A stretch of DNA of 64,000 nucleotides, taken from IMG/VR virus record IMGVR_UViG_3300010157_000032, positions 1 to 64,000 of that record; one strand, given 5' to 3'. Position 1 is the stretch's first letter. Each line of letters starts with the position of its first letter. The notes below the pieces were generated by a model. It ran no database searches. It saw nothing but the letters and a program-made list of their open reading frames with translations, and was not told where the DNA came from. This document shows, piece after piece, positions 35,146-46,300 of the stretch. The position numbers and the translations under genes are program-made. The stretch is from a virus.

Positions 35146-35841
35146 TTATAGTTGAGGACCAAGGTCGCCCGGGTTAGTTGGCATTACCACATCGGTTGGA
35201 TTTGCTGGAAATGGAACTTTCCATGGATCAATCCCTGCGAATGTCTTTGGAAGGTCGCGTAATTTTTGACGATACTCTGATAACTTTTGTTTGATAACTG
35301 GATCAGTAGCCTGATGGAATGACTGGTCAGTACCTTTGAGAATCGAATCACGAGCTTTAGTCAATGTTTCCCAGTCCATGTGTGCTTCCTTCCACGGATA
35401 AGGCTTTTTAAACTCTTGCTTGTCAGCATCCCATTCAATTCCAGTTAGTTCATAAGTGTGACATGGCGGAATAGGGTCTGGGTGACCATAAGTATATCCT
35501 TCTGGAAGTTGCTCTACAGTGTGTGGCAAATCAGCATAGACATATTCAATGTGGATTAAGCTGGCAATGCAAGGATATTTTTTAGCATCTAATTCTACTT
35601 TAATCATATCATCTGGACATGGAACTAAATGACCATCATCAGCTAGAGTATAGTGATAGCGACTAGAAATTTTCATTGTAGCTTTATCAATAAAGATCCA
35701 TAAGTGCTCTGGACCTTTATAAGTCCATTCAGCTGTTTTCTTTAATGTGTTTGTTTGATAGAGATATTGGTCAGCGATGTCATAGGTAAATTTTACCTCA
35801 ACTCGGGGATTCTCAAAATTCTCTTTTTCTTGTTGGTCCAT
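35146..35841 (-). CDS. Tail-assembly-chaperone-like / adhesin-partner protein, copy 2
   Basis: A 231-aa relative of the 310-aa gene at 32663-33595. It shares FTYDIADQYLYQTNTLKKTA, then WTYKGPEHLWIFID at the N-terminus and EYRQKLRDLPKTF near the C-terminus, the RQ-x-LRD motif of fibre assembly chaperones. It then ends in a Pro-rich tail. The middle (residues 60-150) is divergent and acidic. Its position between adhesin copies B and C, with short spacers, suggests it serves one of them. An AAGGAT Shine-Dalgarno sequence is present. Confidence 0.6.
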   Translation of the reverse strand: MDQQEKENFENPRVEVKFTYDIADQYLYQTNTLKKTAEWTYKGPEHLWIFIDKATMKISSRYHYTLADDGHLVPCPDDMIKVELDAKKYPCIASLIHIEYVYADLPHTVEQLPEGYTYGHPDPIPPCHTYELTGIEWDADKQEFKKPYPWKEAHMDWETLTKARDSILKGTDQSFHQATDPVIKQKLSEYRQKLRDLPKTFAGIDPWKVPFPANPTDVVMPTNPGDLGPQL

Positions 35842-35853
35842 TTTATATCCTTT

Positions 35854-36609
35854 TTATCCGTATGTTACCATAGCTAGGCCGCCTGCACCCCAACCACCCC
35901 AACAGCATCCGCCGCCGCAAGCTGTTGCGCTGTTACCTGCGCCGCCTGGCCATTTTGCACCGCACATCATTGAGCGGCCTTGAATTGTTAAACTGGTCAA
36001 GCAATAATCCATACCTTGACGATTGTAATTGCCGTATTTTGAAACACCATGTGACCATTCCCACTGGTTACTCCAGCAGTAATTACTTACCTTATTTGGG
36101 CTTGATACTGATGGCATTGTGAGATCGTAGTTAAGTGAGTAGCAACCATATGAGCAACTAGGTATACAAATACCAGTACATCCCATATATGTTCTGAAAC
36201 ACAACACGCATCCCATGTATCCACCGCATGAGTATGCTACGTTAGTGTAGTTTTGGCAAAGCGCAAAACTTGACAATCCACATGTGCCGCAACATTGTTG
36301 GGCGCAACAACCTGATCCACCGCCGCATAGGATGAAATAACATCCGGCAGTTACAGGAAGATATTTTTTAGAGTAATTGCCGCCTCCAGGACCCCAGTAA
36401 GGACCCATACAGCAACATGCGCCAGCTCCGTCGCCACCGCCACTCCATGTTTCAAATACTGCCCAGGTAGTACCTACTGGCACTATCCAACAACAACACG
36501 CACCGCCATTAGATACAGAGTCAATGTTAGTGTTGTACACACTAACAACCTGCTGTTTATAGTTAGTACTGGGTGATGTTGTAGGAAGCAAGTCTCTTAA
36601 ATTTGACAT
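35854..36609 (-). CDS. Cys-rich glycine-rich adhesin-like protein, copy C
   Basis: A 251-aa paralogue and the most Cys-rich of the set: I count 27 Cys. The skeleton is GACCCWIVPVGTTWAVFETW, then SGGGDGAGACCCMG, YSKKYLPV, CGGGSGCCAQQCCGTCG, and the end CCWGGWGAGGLAMVTYG. The central part (YMGCVLCFRTYMGCTGICIP) is unlike copies A and B. It is the first adhesin gene of the cluster in transcription order and follows the small fibre gene at 36622. AGAGAAAG precedes the ATG. Confidence 0.75.
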   Translation of the reverse strand: MSNLRDLLPTTSPSTNYKQQVVSVYNTNIDSVSNGGACCCWIVPVGTTWAVFETWSGGGDGAGACCCMGPYWGPGGGNYSKKYLPVTAGCYFILCGGGSGCCAQQCCGTCGLSSFALCQNYTNVAYSCGGYMGCVLCFRTYMGCTGICIPSCSYGCYSLNYDLTMPSVSSPNKVSNYCWSNQWEWSHGVSKYGNYNRQGMDYCLTSLTIQGRSMMCGAKWPGGAGNSATACGGGCCWGGWGAGGLAMVTYG

Positions 36610-36621
36610 ATTGCTTTCTCT

Positions 36622-36945
36622 TTATTTAATAATAATCCAGCCAGCCGCAGTACTATAAAGCAAAGTTACTGTAACATAAGCCACGTTAATAGTTAAGTCC
36701 TGTGCCAAGCCTTGGATGTTTGCTCCATTTCTTGCAACTGTGCAGTTTGAGCTTGCAAAGTTACCGTTAACATCGATGATTTGCACACTATCGCCGTCTA
36801 GGCAAGTAGTGTAGGAAGGCAATGTAATTGTTTGCCCGCCTGATGTACAAAGAATCCTGTCGTTAACCAATGATTGGTAAGTTGTACCAGCATTAATCCT
36901 AGTTACGGTTCCTGCAGTTCCGACTGTTGTAATATATCGTCCCAT
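36622..36945 (-). CDS. Small fibre-tip-like beta protein
   Basis: A 107-aa protein with a fibre head-type fold: TYQSLVNDRILCTSGGQTIT, then GDSVQIIDVNGNFASSNCTV, then VAYVTVTLLYSTAAGWIII. This type of short domain often caps fibres in marine phages, stacking around a SVQIIDVNG strand. It has an AAGGAAT Shine-Dalgarno sequence and a CATAAATA late box. Function beyond a virion role is not known. Confidence 0.6.
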   Translation of the reverse strand: MGRYITTVGTAGTVTRINAGTTYQSLVNDRILCTSGGQTITLPSYTTCLDGDSVQIIDVNGNFASSNCTVARNGANIQGLAQDLTINVAYVTVTLLYSTAAGWIIIK

Positions 36946-36966
36946 ATGAATATTCCTTTATCAGTG

Positions 36967-36974
36967 TATTTATG
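36967..36974 (-). promoter_or_regulatory. T4-type late promoter box (CATAAATA)
   Basis: The minus strand reads CATAAATA, about 21 nt before the ATG of the 107-aa fibre gene, with AAGGAAT between. It would start the adhesin cluster transcript. Confidence 0.5.
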
Positions 36975-37290
36975 CCGTTGAAGTCTCAATTCCAAACGCC
37001 ATTGCACCAACGTTTGCAGTTGTTGACCAGCAAAGTATGTTAATGCCTGCGTTTAGTACTAGACCAGTTAATTGTAGAACACCGCGTGGTAAAATTTCAC
37101 ACTGATATTCAATGTACTCTCCGGCAACTGGCGTAGTAGAAGTGGATATTGCCACAGACGTTGCTATTGCCGAATTGCTCCTGTTAACAATGTTTAAAGT
37201 AGCTACTGTAAACGTAGTTGTTGGAACTGTATATACTACGGTCCAGGTTGTCGCTGATAAGTCAGCGTATCCTAATCTTCCTGTTGCCAT
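36970..37290 (-). CDS. Small conserved virion protein (beta-sandwich)
   Basis: A 106-aa protein starting MATGRLGYADLSATTWTVVY. It is a short beta-sandwich with the pattern ...TFTVATLNIVNRSNSAIATS...EYIEYQCEILPRGVLQLTGL. The genes at 55767-56096 and 59916-60224 have the same strand order and length and may be distant paralogues. Similar proteins are common in T4-like marine phages as uncharacterised structural proteins. It has a CGGAGAA Shine-Dalgarno sequence and lies just downstream of the 4042-aa gene. Confidence 0.6.
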   Translation of the reverse strand: MATGRLGYADLSATTWTVVYTVPTTTFTVATLNIVNRSNSAIATSVAISTSTTPVAGEYIEYQCEILPRGVLQLTGLVLNAGINILCWSTTANVGAMAFGIETSTA

Positions 37291-37304
37291 GTTTTATTTC
37301 TCCG

Positions 37305-40300
37305 TTAATTTAATAATAAAAAGTTCATTGCTAGCGGTATTCCATTAATACCTGCTCCTGCTCCGGTGAAGTTCATAGTAGCAGGCACTAAAATTTGGAC
37401 TTGCGTTGTAGTCGAAATTGTATTTCCTGCAATATAAATCACACCTGCCGTTAGTGTATTTACGTTCAAAGCACTAGAACCGCCACCAATTTGGCTACTA
37501 ATGTATGATTTAATAGCTTTTTGCGTTGGTACAACGTTGTCACTATTGGCTGTAAAATACGGGTCTGTTGAGAACTGCGTAATAGTTGCATTACTAGAAC
37601 CCAACGATATAGAACCCAGTGTTAATGAGTTCAATCCAGCTAAGTTAAACGCATCGGCGTTAATACTTGCTACACCAGTTGCCTGTTGAACGCTGAATAA
37701 TGTACCAACTTGGAAGTTACCGTCCTGGTCTGTACTTGTATAGAACACACGACCGCCACCGTTCCCTACTGTTTGTAGAGTTGGGTTGGCTGCTTGTAAA
37801 GGTGTACCCGGGTAATTAGTTGTGGTTTGATTACCAGTACCGATACTTAAGAAGTCGTGTCCTGTTAAACGTACCTGACTATATTTCAATTTTAGTGTCA
37901 TTGCTGAGCCATGCACTGGTGCATTAGCTGATGTAAATGATGGACTAATTTGGAATACCGCAGTATAAGGTGCAAGGCCAGGGCCTGTTCCTAACAAGTT
38001 AGATACCTGTACTAGTTTATAGTATGATCCGTTACCTGCAATTTGAATATTTGCGCCGGCTGTTGGAGTAACATACAATCCAGATATGTTAATATAGGAT
38101 GTAGTTTGATATGAATCAGCGTATCCGTTACCCGAAACAGTAGCAGTACCAGTTGCGTACTGCAATCCTCTATTAGTCCACATTGGGTTTGCAATAGCAC
38201 CTACACCTACTCGGGTACTTTGCGTTGCTGGACTAGTTTGATTAGGATCAGTAATTGTAAGCAACGGGGCACTTGAATACCCGCTACCTGGCTCAATCAG
38301 TCGGTATTCGCTAATTGCTCCTGCACTTACTTTACAACGTAGTGTTGCTGTTGCTCCTGTGACAATCTTATTAAAGATTGTAGTATTCAACGAGCATGCA
38401 ACCCACAACGGAACTGAACTAGGGTTACCAAATGCAATAGCAGGCCATGATGCAACTGATGTTAAGTTTTGTACAACCCAATTAATGCCGTCATTTGATG
38501 CAGACACTTGAGTGGCAGCACCTGCCGTTGAAGTCCAGCCACCTGCACCACTGACTAGTGTGAATGAAGAGCCAGTGGATGTTTGTGAAACCTGTAACTG
38601 ATTTGTACCAGAGAATACCTGTTGAACATAATAGGTACTTGTGGATACCAAATTACCGAAGAATGTACCGCATGCAGTGGACCAAGAATCACCAGTACTT
38701 GTAGTTATTGGTACAGGAGCTGTTCCAAAAGTTGAGCCAACTGTAACATAATTAGAGCCAACTGTTAAAATGTAATAAGGTACGCCAGTAATCAGTCCAG
38801 AACTAACAACGTTAATATTCATAGTACCAGTACCGCCGGCCCATGATGTGAAAGCAGTTCCAGTTCCGGCACCGCCTGAGTAGGTAGCTACTGTTACACT
38901 ATTAGTACTTGCACTATTTACATAGTATAGTGTGTTGGCTGTTGGGCCGCCAAATACAGTACCACTACCGTTGGTAAAATAAATCATAGAACCGACACTA
39001 ATACCCAAAGCTGACACAGTCTGTGTAGTAGTGATTACACCGTTATTTACACCAACTGCGGTTACCTGCCCAGTGGTTGCCACAGGACCGCCTAAACTTA
39101 CACCTGCGCCTGCCGCCCAAGCACCTGCCCCGAGTGCCCATGTTACTGCTGAACCGCCATAGCTAGTAGCTACTGTGATCACACCAGTGCCTGTGTTATT
39201 AGTCAACACATAATAAGTTTGTGTTCCGGATACTATGCCGCCTAATACTCCACCTGCAACTGAAGTCCATGCTCCTGCTGCCGCTGTGGTTAAGTTTAGA
39301 GTCGAGCCGCCTACAGTAGCAGAAATTTGTATAGTACTAGAACCGCTGTTAACTTGGGTAATATAGTAGGTAGTTCCAGCTGTGACTGAACTGAATGTTT
39401 GTCCAGTTGTTACGTTCCAGCTACCCACACCGTTGATTAAACTTACTGGATTTGAACCGTAGTTAGCACCTAATGTGAGTGTACTTGAAGTTGGAATTGT
39501 CAAGATATAATATGTGCTACCGCTAACTAATCCGCCTAAGGCAGCGCCTGCTGTGATTGCCACAGTTCCGCTTGCGTTAATTAACACAAACGGAGCTCCG
39601 CCCGGTGTAGCACTGATTGTAATAAATGTACTGTTAATTGTTAAAATGTAGTAGGTTGCACTGTTAGCCAAGTTACCAAATGCACCTGATGATCCTGTAG
39701 CAAATGATTGCCCAACTACCATGTTACTGTTACTAGCAACTGTTACAATATAACTTGTACCAGTGATAGTAGTTGTGCTGACGTTGGTTGTTTGTGAAGA
39801 ACTCACAGCCCACTGACTACCAGCACTAGTTCCGTTACCGCTAATGTTAGCAACAACGTATGTTCCAGCAGTTACACCAGAACCACTCAGTGCCATACCG
39901 ATTACAACAATACCACTTGATACTGTACCAACTGTTAGAATGCCACTAGTGATACTACTATTAGCCATCACGGCACTTGTTGTTGTTGTTTGAGTGGCTG
40001 TTGTACTTGCTGTAACCGCGGTAGAAGTATAAGTTTCACCAACAACCATGCCAGTCGTAGAACCAACTGTTACAGAACTTAGTGTGCCAGTAATTGTGGT
40101 GCTGGTCTGGGTAGTAGTTGTGTTGGTTTGCCAAGTAGATCCACTACCACTACCTAATAAGTTACCGGTAATGTAGACACTTGCGCCAATACTTCCGCCA
40201 GTTAGTACCATACCAATTGATAAGCTGCCAGCTGTTAGTGTGCCTACAGTTAAAATACCAGTTGCACCAATAGTGCTACCAGTCATAGTTGCTGTTGCAG

Positions 40301-43300
40301 ATGTTGTTGCTGTTGCTGTTGTAGTTTGAGTAACTGCTGTAAACACAATAGATTGGTTTACAACTAAATTGCTTGTGCTACTAACTGTTAACAAGTTTGT
40401 ACCCGTAGCGGCTGCAAGTAATACAGGATTAAATGTAGCGGCTGTGAACACAACAGGTTCGCCCACATCAAATGTTGATGAGTTAGCAAGCGTAATGCTT
40501 GTGCCTGCCGCAGTAGAAACCACAGTACTTGCTGTTTGTGTCGATGTAGTAACAAAACTTTCTCCAGGTACTAAGCCAGCAACACTAGATAGTGTTATTG
40601 AATTTAGTGTACCAGTTGCCGCAAATGATGCAACTGTTCCAGGAGTTGTACTTAGGTTATATGTACCAGCTCCGCCTGTGCCTGTTCCTAACGAAGTAAT
40701 GTAAGTGCCAGCTGGTATGCTTGCACTACCTGTTACTACCATACCAACGGCCCATGTACCAGATATTGTGCCGCCAACTGTTAACACGCTAGTTGCAATA
40801 GTGCTTGCACTACCAGTAGCTGTAGCATTTGTTGTAGCTGTAGCTGTAGGAGTTTGTGTAACTGCTGTTGGAATAAATGTTTCGCCAGCAACAACACCAG
40901 TAGTAGAACTTACTGTGATTAAATTGTTTACGCCAACAAATGCCTGAGGACTTCCAGTTGTGCCAACGTTGTTAGTAATGCTTACGTTGTAGGTACCCAC
41001 ACCGCCTGTGCCAGTTCCTAATGATGAAATATAAGTACCGTTTTGTGTTCCGCCGCCGCTAAGGTTCATACCAAGTGCAATTGTTCCTACTACTGAACCT
41101 GTTACTGTTAGAACTGTGCCTGTTGTTCCACTTGTACCTGTTACTGCACTGATATATCCCGAAAATGTTGCAGTAATACTTGTAGTTGCTGTAATATTTT
41201 GATTTTGCGAAGCAGGAGCTGCCAAGAATAAACCTTGACCATACTTAACTCTACTCCAAGGCAAGTTAACTCCCATACCTGCACCTGAACTCTTCCAAGT
41301 AATGCCATCAATACTGTAAGCTGTGGCAGTTGTTGATGCCGCTACAGCTACAAATATGTTTTTACCGTATGTTACACTGGTCCAGTTTTGTGAACTTGGT
41401 AATGTTCTAGCAGTCCATGTTGTGCCATCTGCACTTGATGCTGCCGCTGTTGAGCCTGCTACACCGCCTGAAATAGCAACCCAGATTGTACCACCGTATG
41501 CTACACCGCTCCAGTTTGCACCGGATGGCAGGGCATTGGTATTAGTCCAGTTTTGTCCAACTGTGCTGTAAGCCGCATTAGCACTGCCTGATGCAACTGC
41601 CATAAATCTGCCGTTACCGTAGGCAATTGCGCTCCAGTTTGCTGTGGCTGGCATTGCACTACTCGCTTGCCATGTTAATGGTGTTGTAGCGTAGTTTGAA
41701 AGCGTGCCGCCTTTGGCAATAGCAACCCATACTCCGGCACCGTATGCAATAGCAGTCCATGTTGTACTAGATGAAAGTGTACCGCCTGTAGTCCATGATG
41801 TACCATCGCTACTATATTGTGTTGCATTACCATTAGAAGTGATAGCAACATAATAACCACCTGAACCTACACCGGTATAGGTAAAGTTAGTAATTGCGCC
41901 AGTACCAGTGTTTACATTTGTAATTGTAACTACTAGGTTGTTGGCCGGTGTAACACCTCCTAAACTTGTACCAGGAATAGTAATAGTGTTACCGATAGTG
42001 TATAATGTTCCGCCGGTTGTAATTGTAATTGCATAAGCAACACCTGTTCGAACAATGCTGAATGTTGCTCCAGAACCACTGCTTAATGTTCCAGTTCCTA
42101 GTCCAATAGTTCCAGATACAGAGTTGTATGTAACTGTAGTATCACCGTAGGCAACATCAGCCCAACCTGCAGAATTAAGTACTTGAGTTCCAATTGATGG
42201 AACAAATCCCGGAGCACTAGCAACCACTCGTGGTTCAATAATATATGTCGTTGTTAAATCTAAGTTAGTAGCATTGGTAGTTCCGGGAACTACGTGATCC
42301 CATCCTGCGGCATTGATCGTCATAGTACCGCTACCTGATGTTAATACTACAGGTGATGAACTTCCGCTTGCTGACGCTACTGAGAATGTTGTACCGTTAC
42401 TTGAAAGACTAGCACCAATAACATAATAAACTGTAGTCAATGGTGTGATGTTGCCGCCTCCAAATGTACTTGCACCGCTAAAATATATCGGCATGTTGGC
42501 ATACAAAGTGCTTGTATTAGTTGTTGTAGTAAACACTGAAGTTGTACAACTGTTTACCACTATTGTGGTAAAACTTTCTTTAGCAACGTTAGCTAGTTTA
42601 GTACCTGAGTTATAATTAACAATATAACCAGCTTGTCCGTTACCTGTACCGCCTGTTAGCAATATTCTCATACCAATATATGCCGCACTAATGGCACTAT
42701 CTGTAGCTGCCAAGTTGATCTGATATAACGTACCAGCTTGGGCCACATTTGATTGTGTTACATAGTTTGCACCGCCAGTTAGTGGTCGTGTTTCAAATAC
42801 TGCATTATCTCGGAATTCGTTAGCAACAACTGTGGCATTGTATCCAGTACCACCAATAGACCATGTAGCTGTATTATAACCTGAACCGGCATTAGAAAAT
42901 TCCATGCGGTAGATAGCATTTGTACTATCAGTAAACACGTTAGAGACAGTTGCTTGACCTGAACGGTTGTTAATCGCGGCAGTTACTGCAACTTCATAAG
43001 TATCGCCTCCTTCAGCTAGTGTACCGTATGTACCATATGAGCTGTTACCGTTTGTGGCACGCATACGTCCACCTAGTTCTGCTAGGTATCCAGCATAGCC
43101 GTAATAACAGAACACTGAAACTAGCTCAGTTAATGAACTTGAACCAGTACACCATACGCCAATACCGTCGCTTAGAATTGTTGTATAGTCGTTAGCAACA
43201 ATACTTCTGTTACCGCCAGCGTGTAGTGCTCCGTCAATCTTCATACCAACACAACCATAACCAAACATAGTACAGTTTTGTGTGTATGGGCTACGTGCGT

Positions 43301-46300
43301 AGATCCATGCGTTTGCATCGTTTGGACCAAACCCTGGATCTAAAGAACTGTAAGAGCCGGCTGTTGGACGTCTTGTTCCGTAAGCATTGGCAGCGCCTAG
43401 TGTTCCAGTTAAGCCAGTCATTGTCATGTTTCTTAAACCAGTACCGTTACGTAATAAGAACATGTTTTCTTTTACTGATCCGCCTACAGCGTTGTTATAT
43501 AACTGTGCAGAACGTTGAGTTTTATAATTACCTGGGAAGTTTAAATCATAAACAATCGCATTTAAGTATGATGTAGTATCTCTAATGCAAGCTGGTACGC
43601 TGTATGCATACTTAACAGTTAAACTACCTAGAGTAGCTGTTGCTACTTGTGTTGGAACTAAACTAAATTGTGTTGAGGTAACAGCAAATGATGTTGAAGT
43701 TAAACCGGCAGCTAACACATAGTATGTATTACCGGCAACAATGTTACTAATTCCTACGGTTCCAGTAAACGTTACAGGATCGCCTACAACAAAGTTGTGA
43801 TTACCTGTTGTTGTGATAAGGTATCCGGTACTGTTTGTACCTGATACAGTGCCGCCGTAGCTTGCATTAACATATGCAACAGATTCGTAAGCTAAGAAAT
43901 TAATGTTAGCTCTGATAATTTCAGCACCGTTAATTGTAGATAGTGTGTTGTCATATGTTAAAGTGCCGTGTGTTTGTACAACAGCACCAATAGTCACTGC
44001 TACGCTAGTACTTGCCGCAGTTGTCAACGTAACCGCACTAACACTTCCGTACGTTGCTGTAATTGTAATCTGATTAGTTGTAGTATTAACGCTCAAGACC
44101 CAATAAGTTTGATTTTGTTGTGTACCGCCTTGGCTTCCGCTAGTAAACACTACTGGCATATTGACATAAACACCTGCAGTTGATGCAAGTGTTACTACGT
44201 TGCCTGAAGAATTAAATGCAGTTGCGGTAGTAGTTACTTGACCATAAATGGTAGACACAATATCATCAATCATCACACTTGCTTGTGCGGCTGCGCCACT
44301 GGCAGCAATTAATTTTGCTTTGTATCCAATAAATCCAATAGCACCAAGTTCTGCTTGTGTTTGATTTAATAATACTGTTTGAGCACTAGTAATTGCACGA
44401 TAATATGATTTAGCAACAGTTATACTGTTAAAGTTAGTACCTAATACTAGGTCATATGCTAACGCATCAACAATATAGCCAGCATCTCTATAACAAGTTG
44501 CAGTATTGAAGTTTAATGCTTGGAAATATTTTTGTACCCAAACAGTTGTATCACTTTGAATTTCTGTTTTCTTGTTTAGTAACGCATTGAACGCTGTCTG
44601 TAAGCTAGAACTGCTTAGTGCTACAGTACCTGCGTCATTTGGTGTAAATGCACCCTGTGTTCCAATTGCACTGCTAGCCACTGTTTGACTAACACTCACA
44701 GTCCATGTTGAACCATTACCAGATCCTGAAAGATTTGCAGTAATATAAGTTCCAGCGGCAACGCCTGCCCCAGTTACTAACTGTCCAACAGCAATTGTAC
44801 CGCTTACTAGGGTTCCAATTGTTAATGTAGTGCTTGATGGTCCAATAGTACTACCGGTTGTAGTTACTACGGTGCTAGTTGCGGCAGCATTAGTAACCCA
44901 ATCAACAACGTTTTGAACTCTAGACTGTGCAAAAACTCCTGCAATAGAAGAACCAGCAGTTCCAGTTGTTACTTGTGTTGGGTATGCACCTGCAATTGCA
45001 ATTGGCGATCCAACTGATCCAACTGTTTGACTAATGCTAACTGTCCAGTTAGAATTAATTGAGTTGTAGGCTGTAACAATAGTATTTGAAGCAATACCAG
45101 CACCAGTAATTATTTGTCCAACTTGGATAGTACCAGATACTGTTGAACTTACATTCAATGCTGTTCCAACGATATAACCAGTAATACTGGCATTAGTTGC
45201 TGTTTGAGATGTTACTAAAGTGCCAGTAGCAATTTGTCCAATGATAGTTTTTAACTGTCCGTAGGCTGCAATTGTGGCGGTTTTTTCTGTTGCGGCTTCT
45301 GTTAGTACACCGTATGAGTAATAAGCACTACCAGCAATATTAGTCTGTGTATTACCACCGTATGTCATATCGTGTAATAATGCATCTAAAACATAACCTA
45401 CGTCACGTTGGCAAATAGATACGTCTATTGCATTGTATACTGATAGGTAATTGTTGTAAATGTATTGACTAATTTGTGCTTTAATATAATTGTAATTTTG
45501 TACAATTTGTGCTTTAGCATCACCGTAACCAACTAAGAAACTTGTATTGTAACCTGTCGGGTTAGTGAATGAGTATGCTGGTGCTAAAGCTAATCCATTA
45601 CTAAAAATGTTAGACATCAGCGTTGTACTATTAATCACACTGTTTGCTGCCGCTGTACTTCCTGCATCACCTGCTGGAAGACTAGTAACTTGACTTGCAG
45701 TATTTCCACTAGTAGGTGTGATTGATGTATTTGAAACTAAATTACTTAACAATGCTTTAGTGCGTAATAGGGCTGTAACTGATTTTGGTTTATCATTTAC
45801 TAAGGCAGCAACTGCACCGGCTGGCTGTATCACTGTGCCGCGAAGTTCGTCACCGCTAATAGCGGTATTAGCTGGAACAACGATTGGAAGGATTTCGCTG
45901 TAGTTGCCGGTCTTGGCCATGATGGTTGTTTGTGGTAACTGCGCGGCTGATACTGTTACTCCTGGGAATAATGTAAATGTTAATCCGGTAGTTGTTCCAC
46001 CTACACCAACCGCAGTCACAGTACCCGCAACTGTTGGGCTAGAAGTAGCATTGGCGTAACTATTTGTTACTTGAATTGTTGATACTGCTGTTCCACCTAC
46101 CATAACATAGTAGATTGTATTGCTAGTAATAGTTCCAGTACCGGTATTTGTACCAGTAACTAAAATAGATGAACCAACGGTATATGTTCCGCTTGGAACT
46201 GTTAGTTGTCCTGCGGTACCTGCGATAAGAACTCCACTTAACACTTTTCCTGAATTAGCTTGTAACGCTGTTGTAACAATGCTTAAATTTGTTTGTACAC

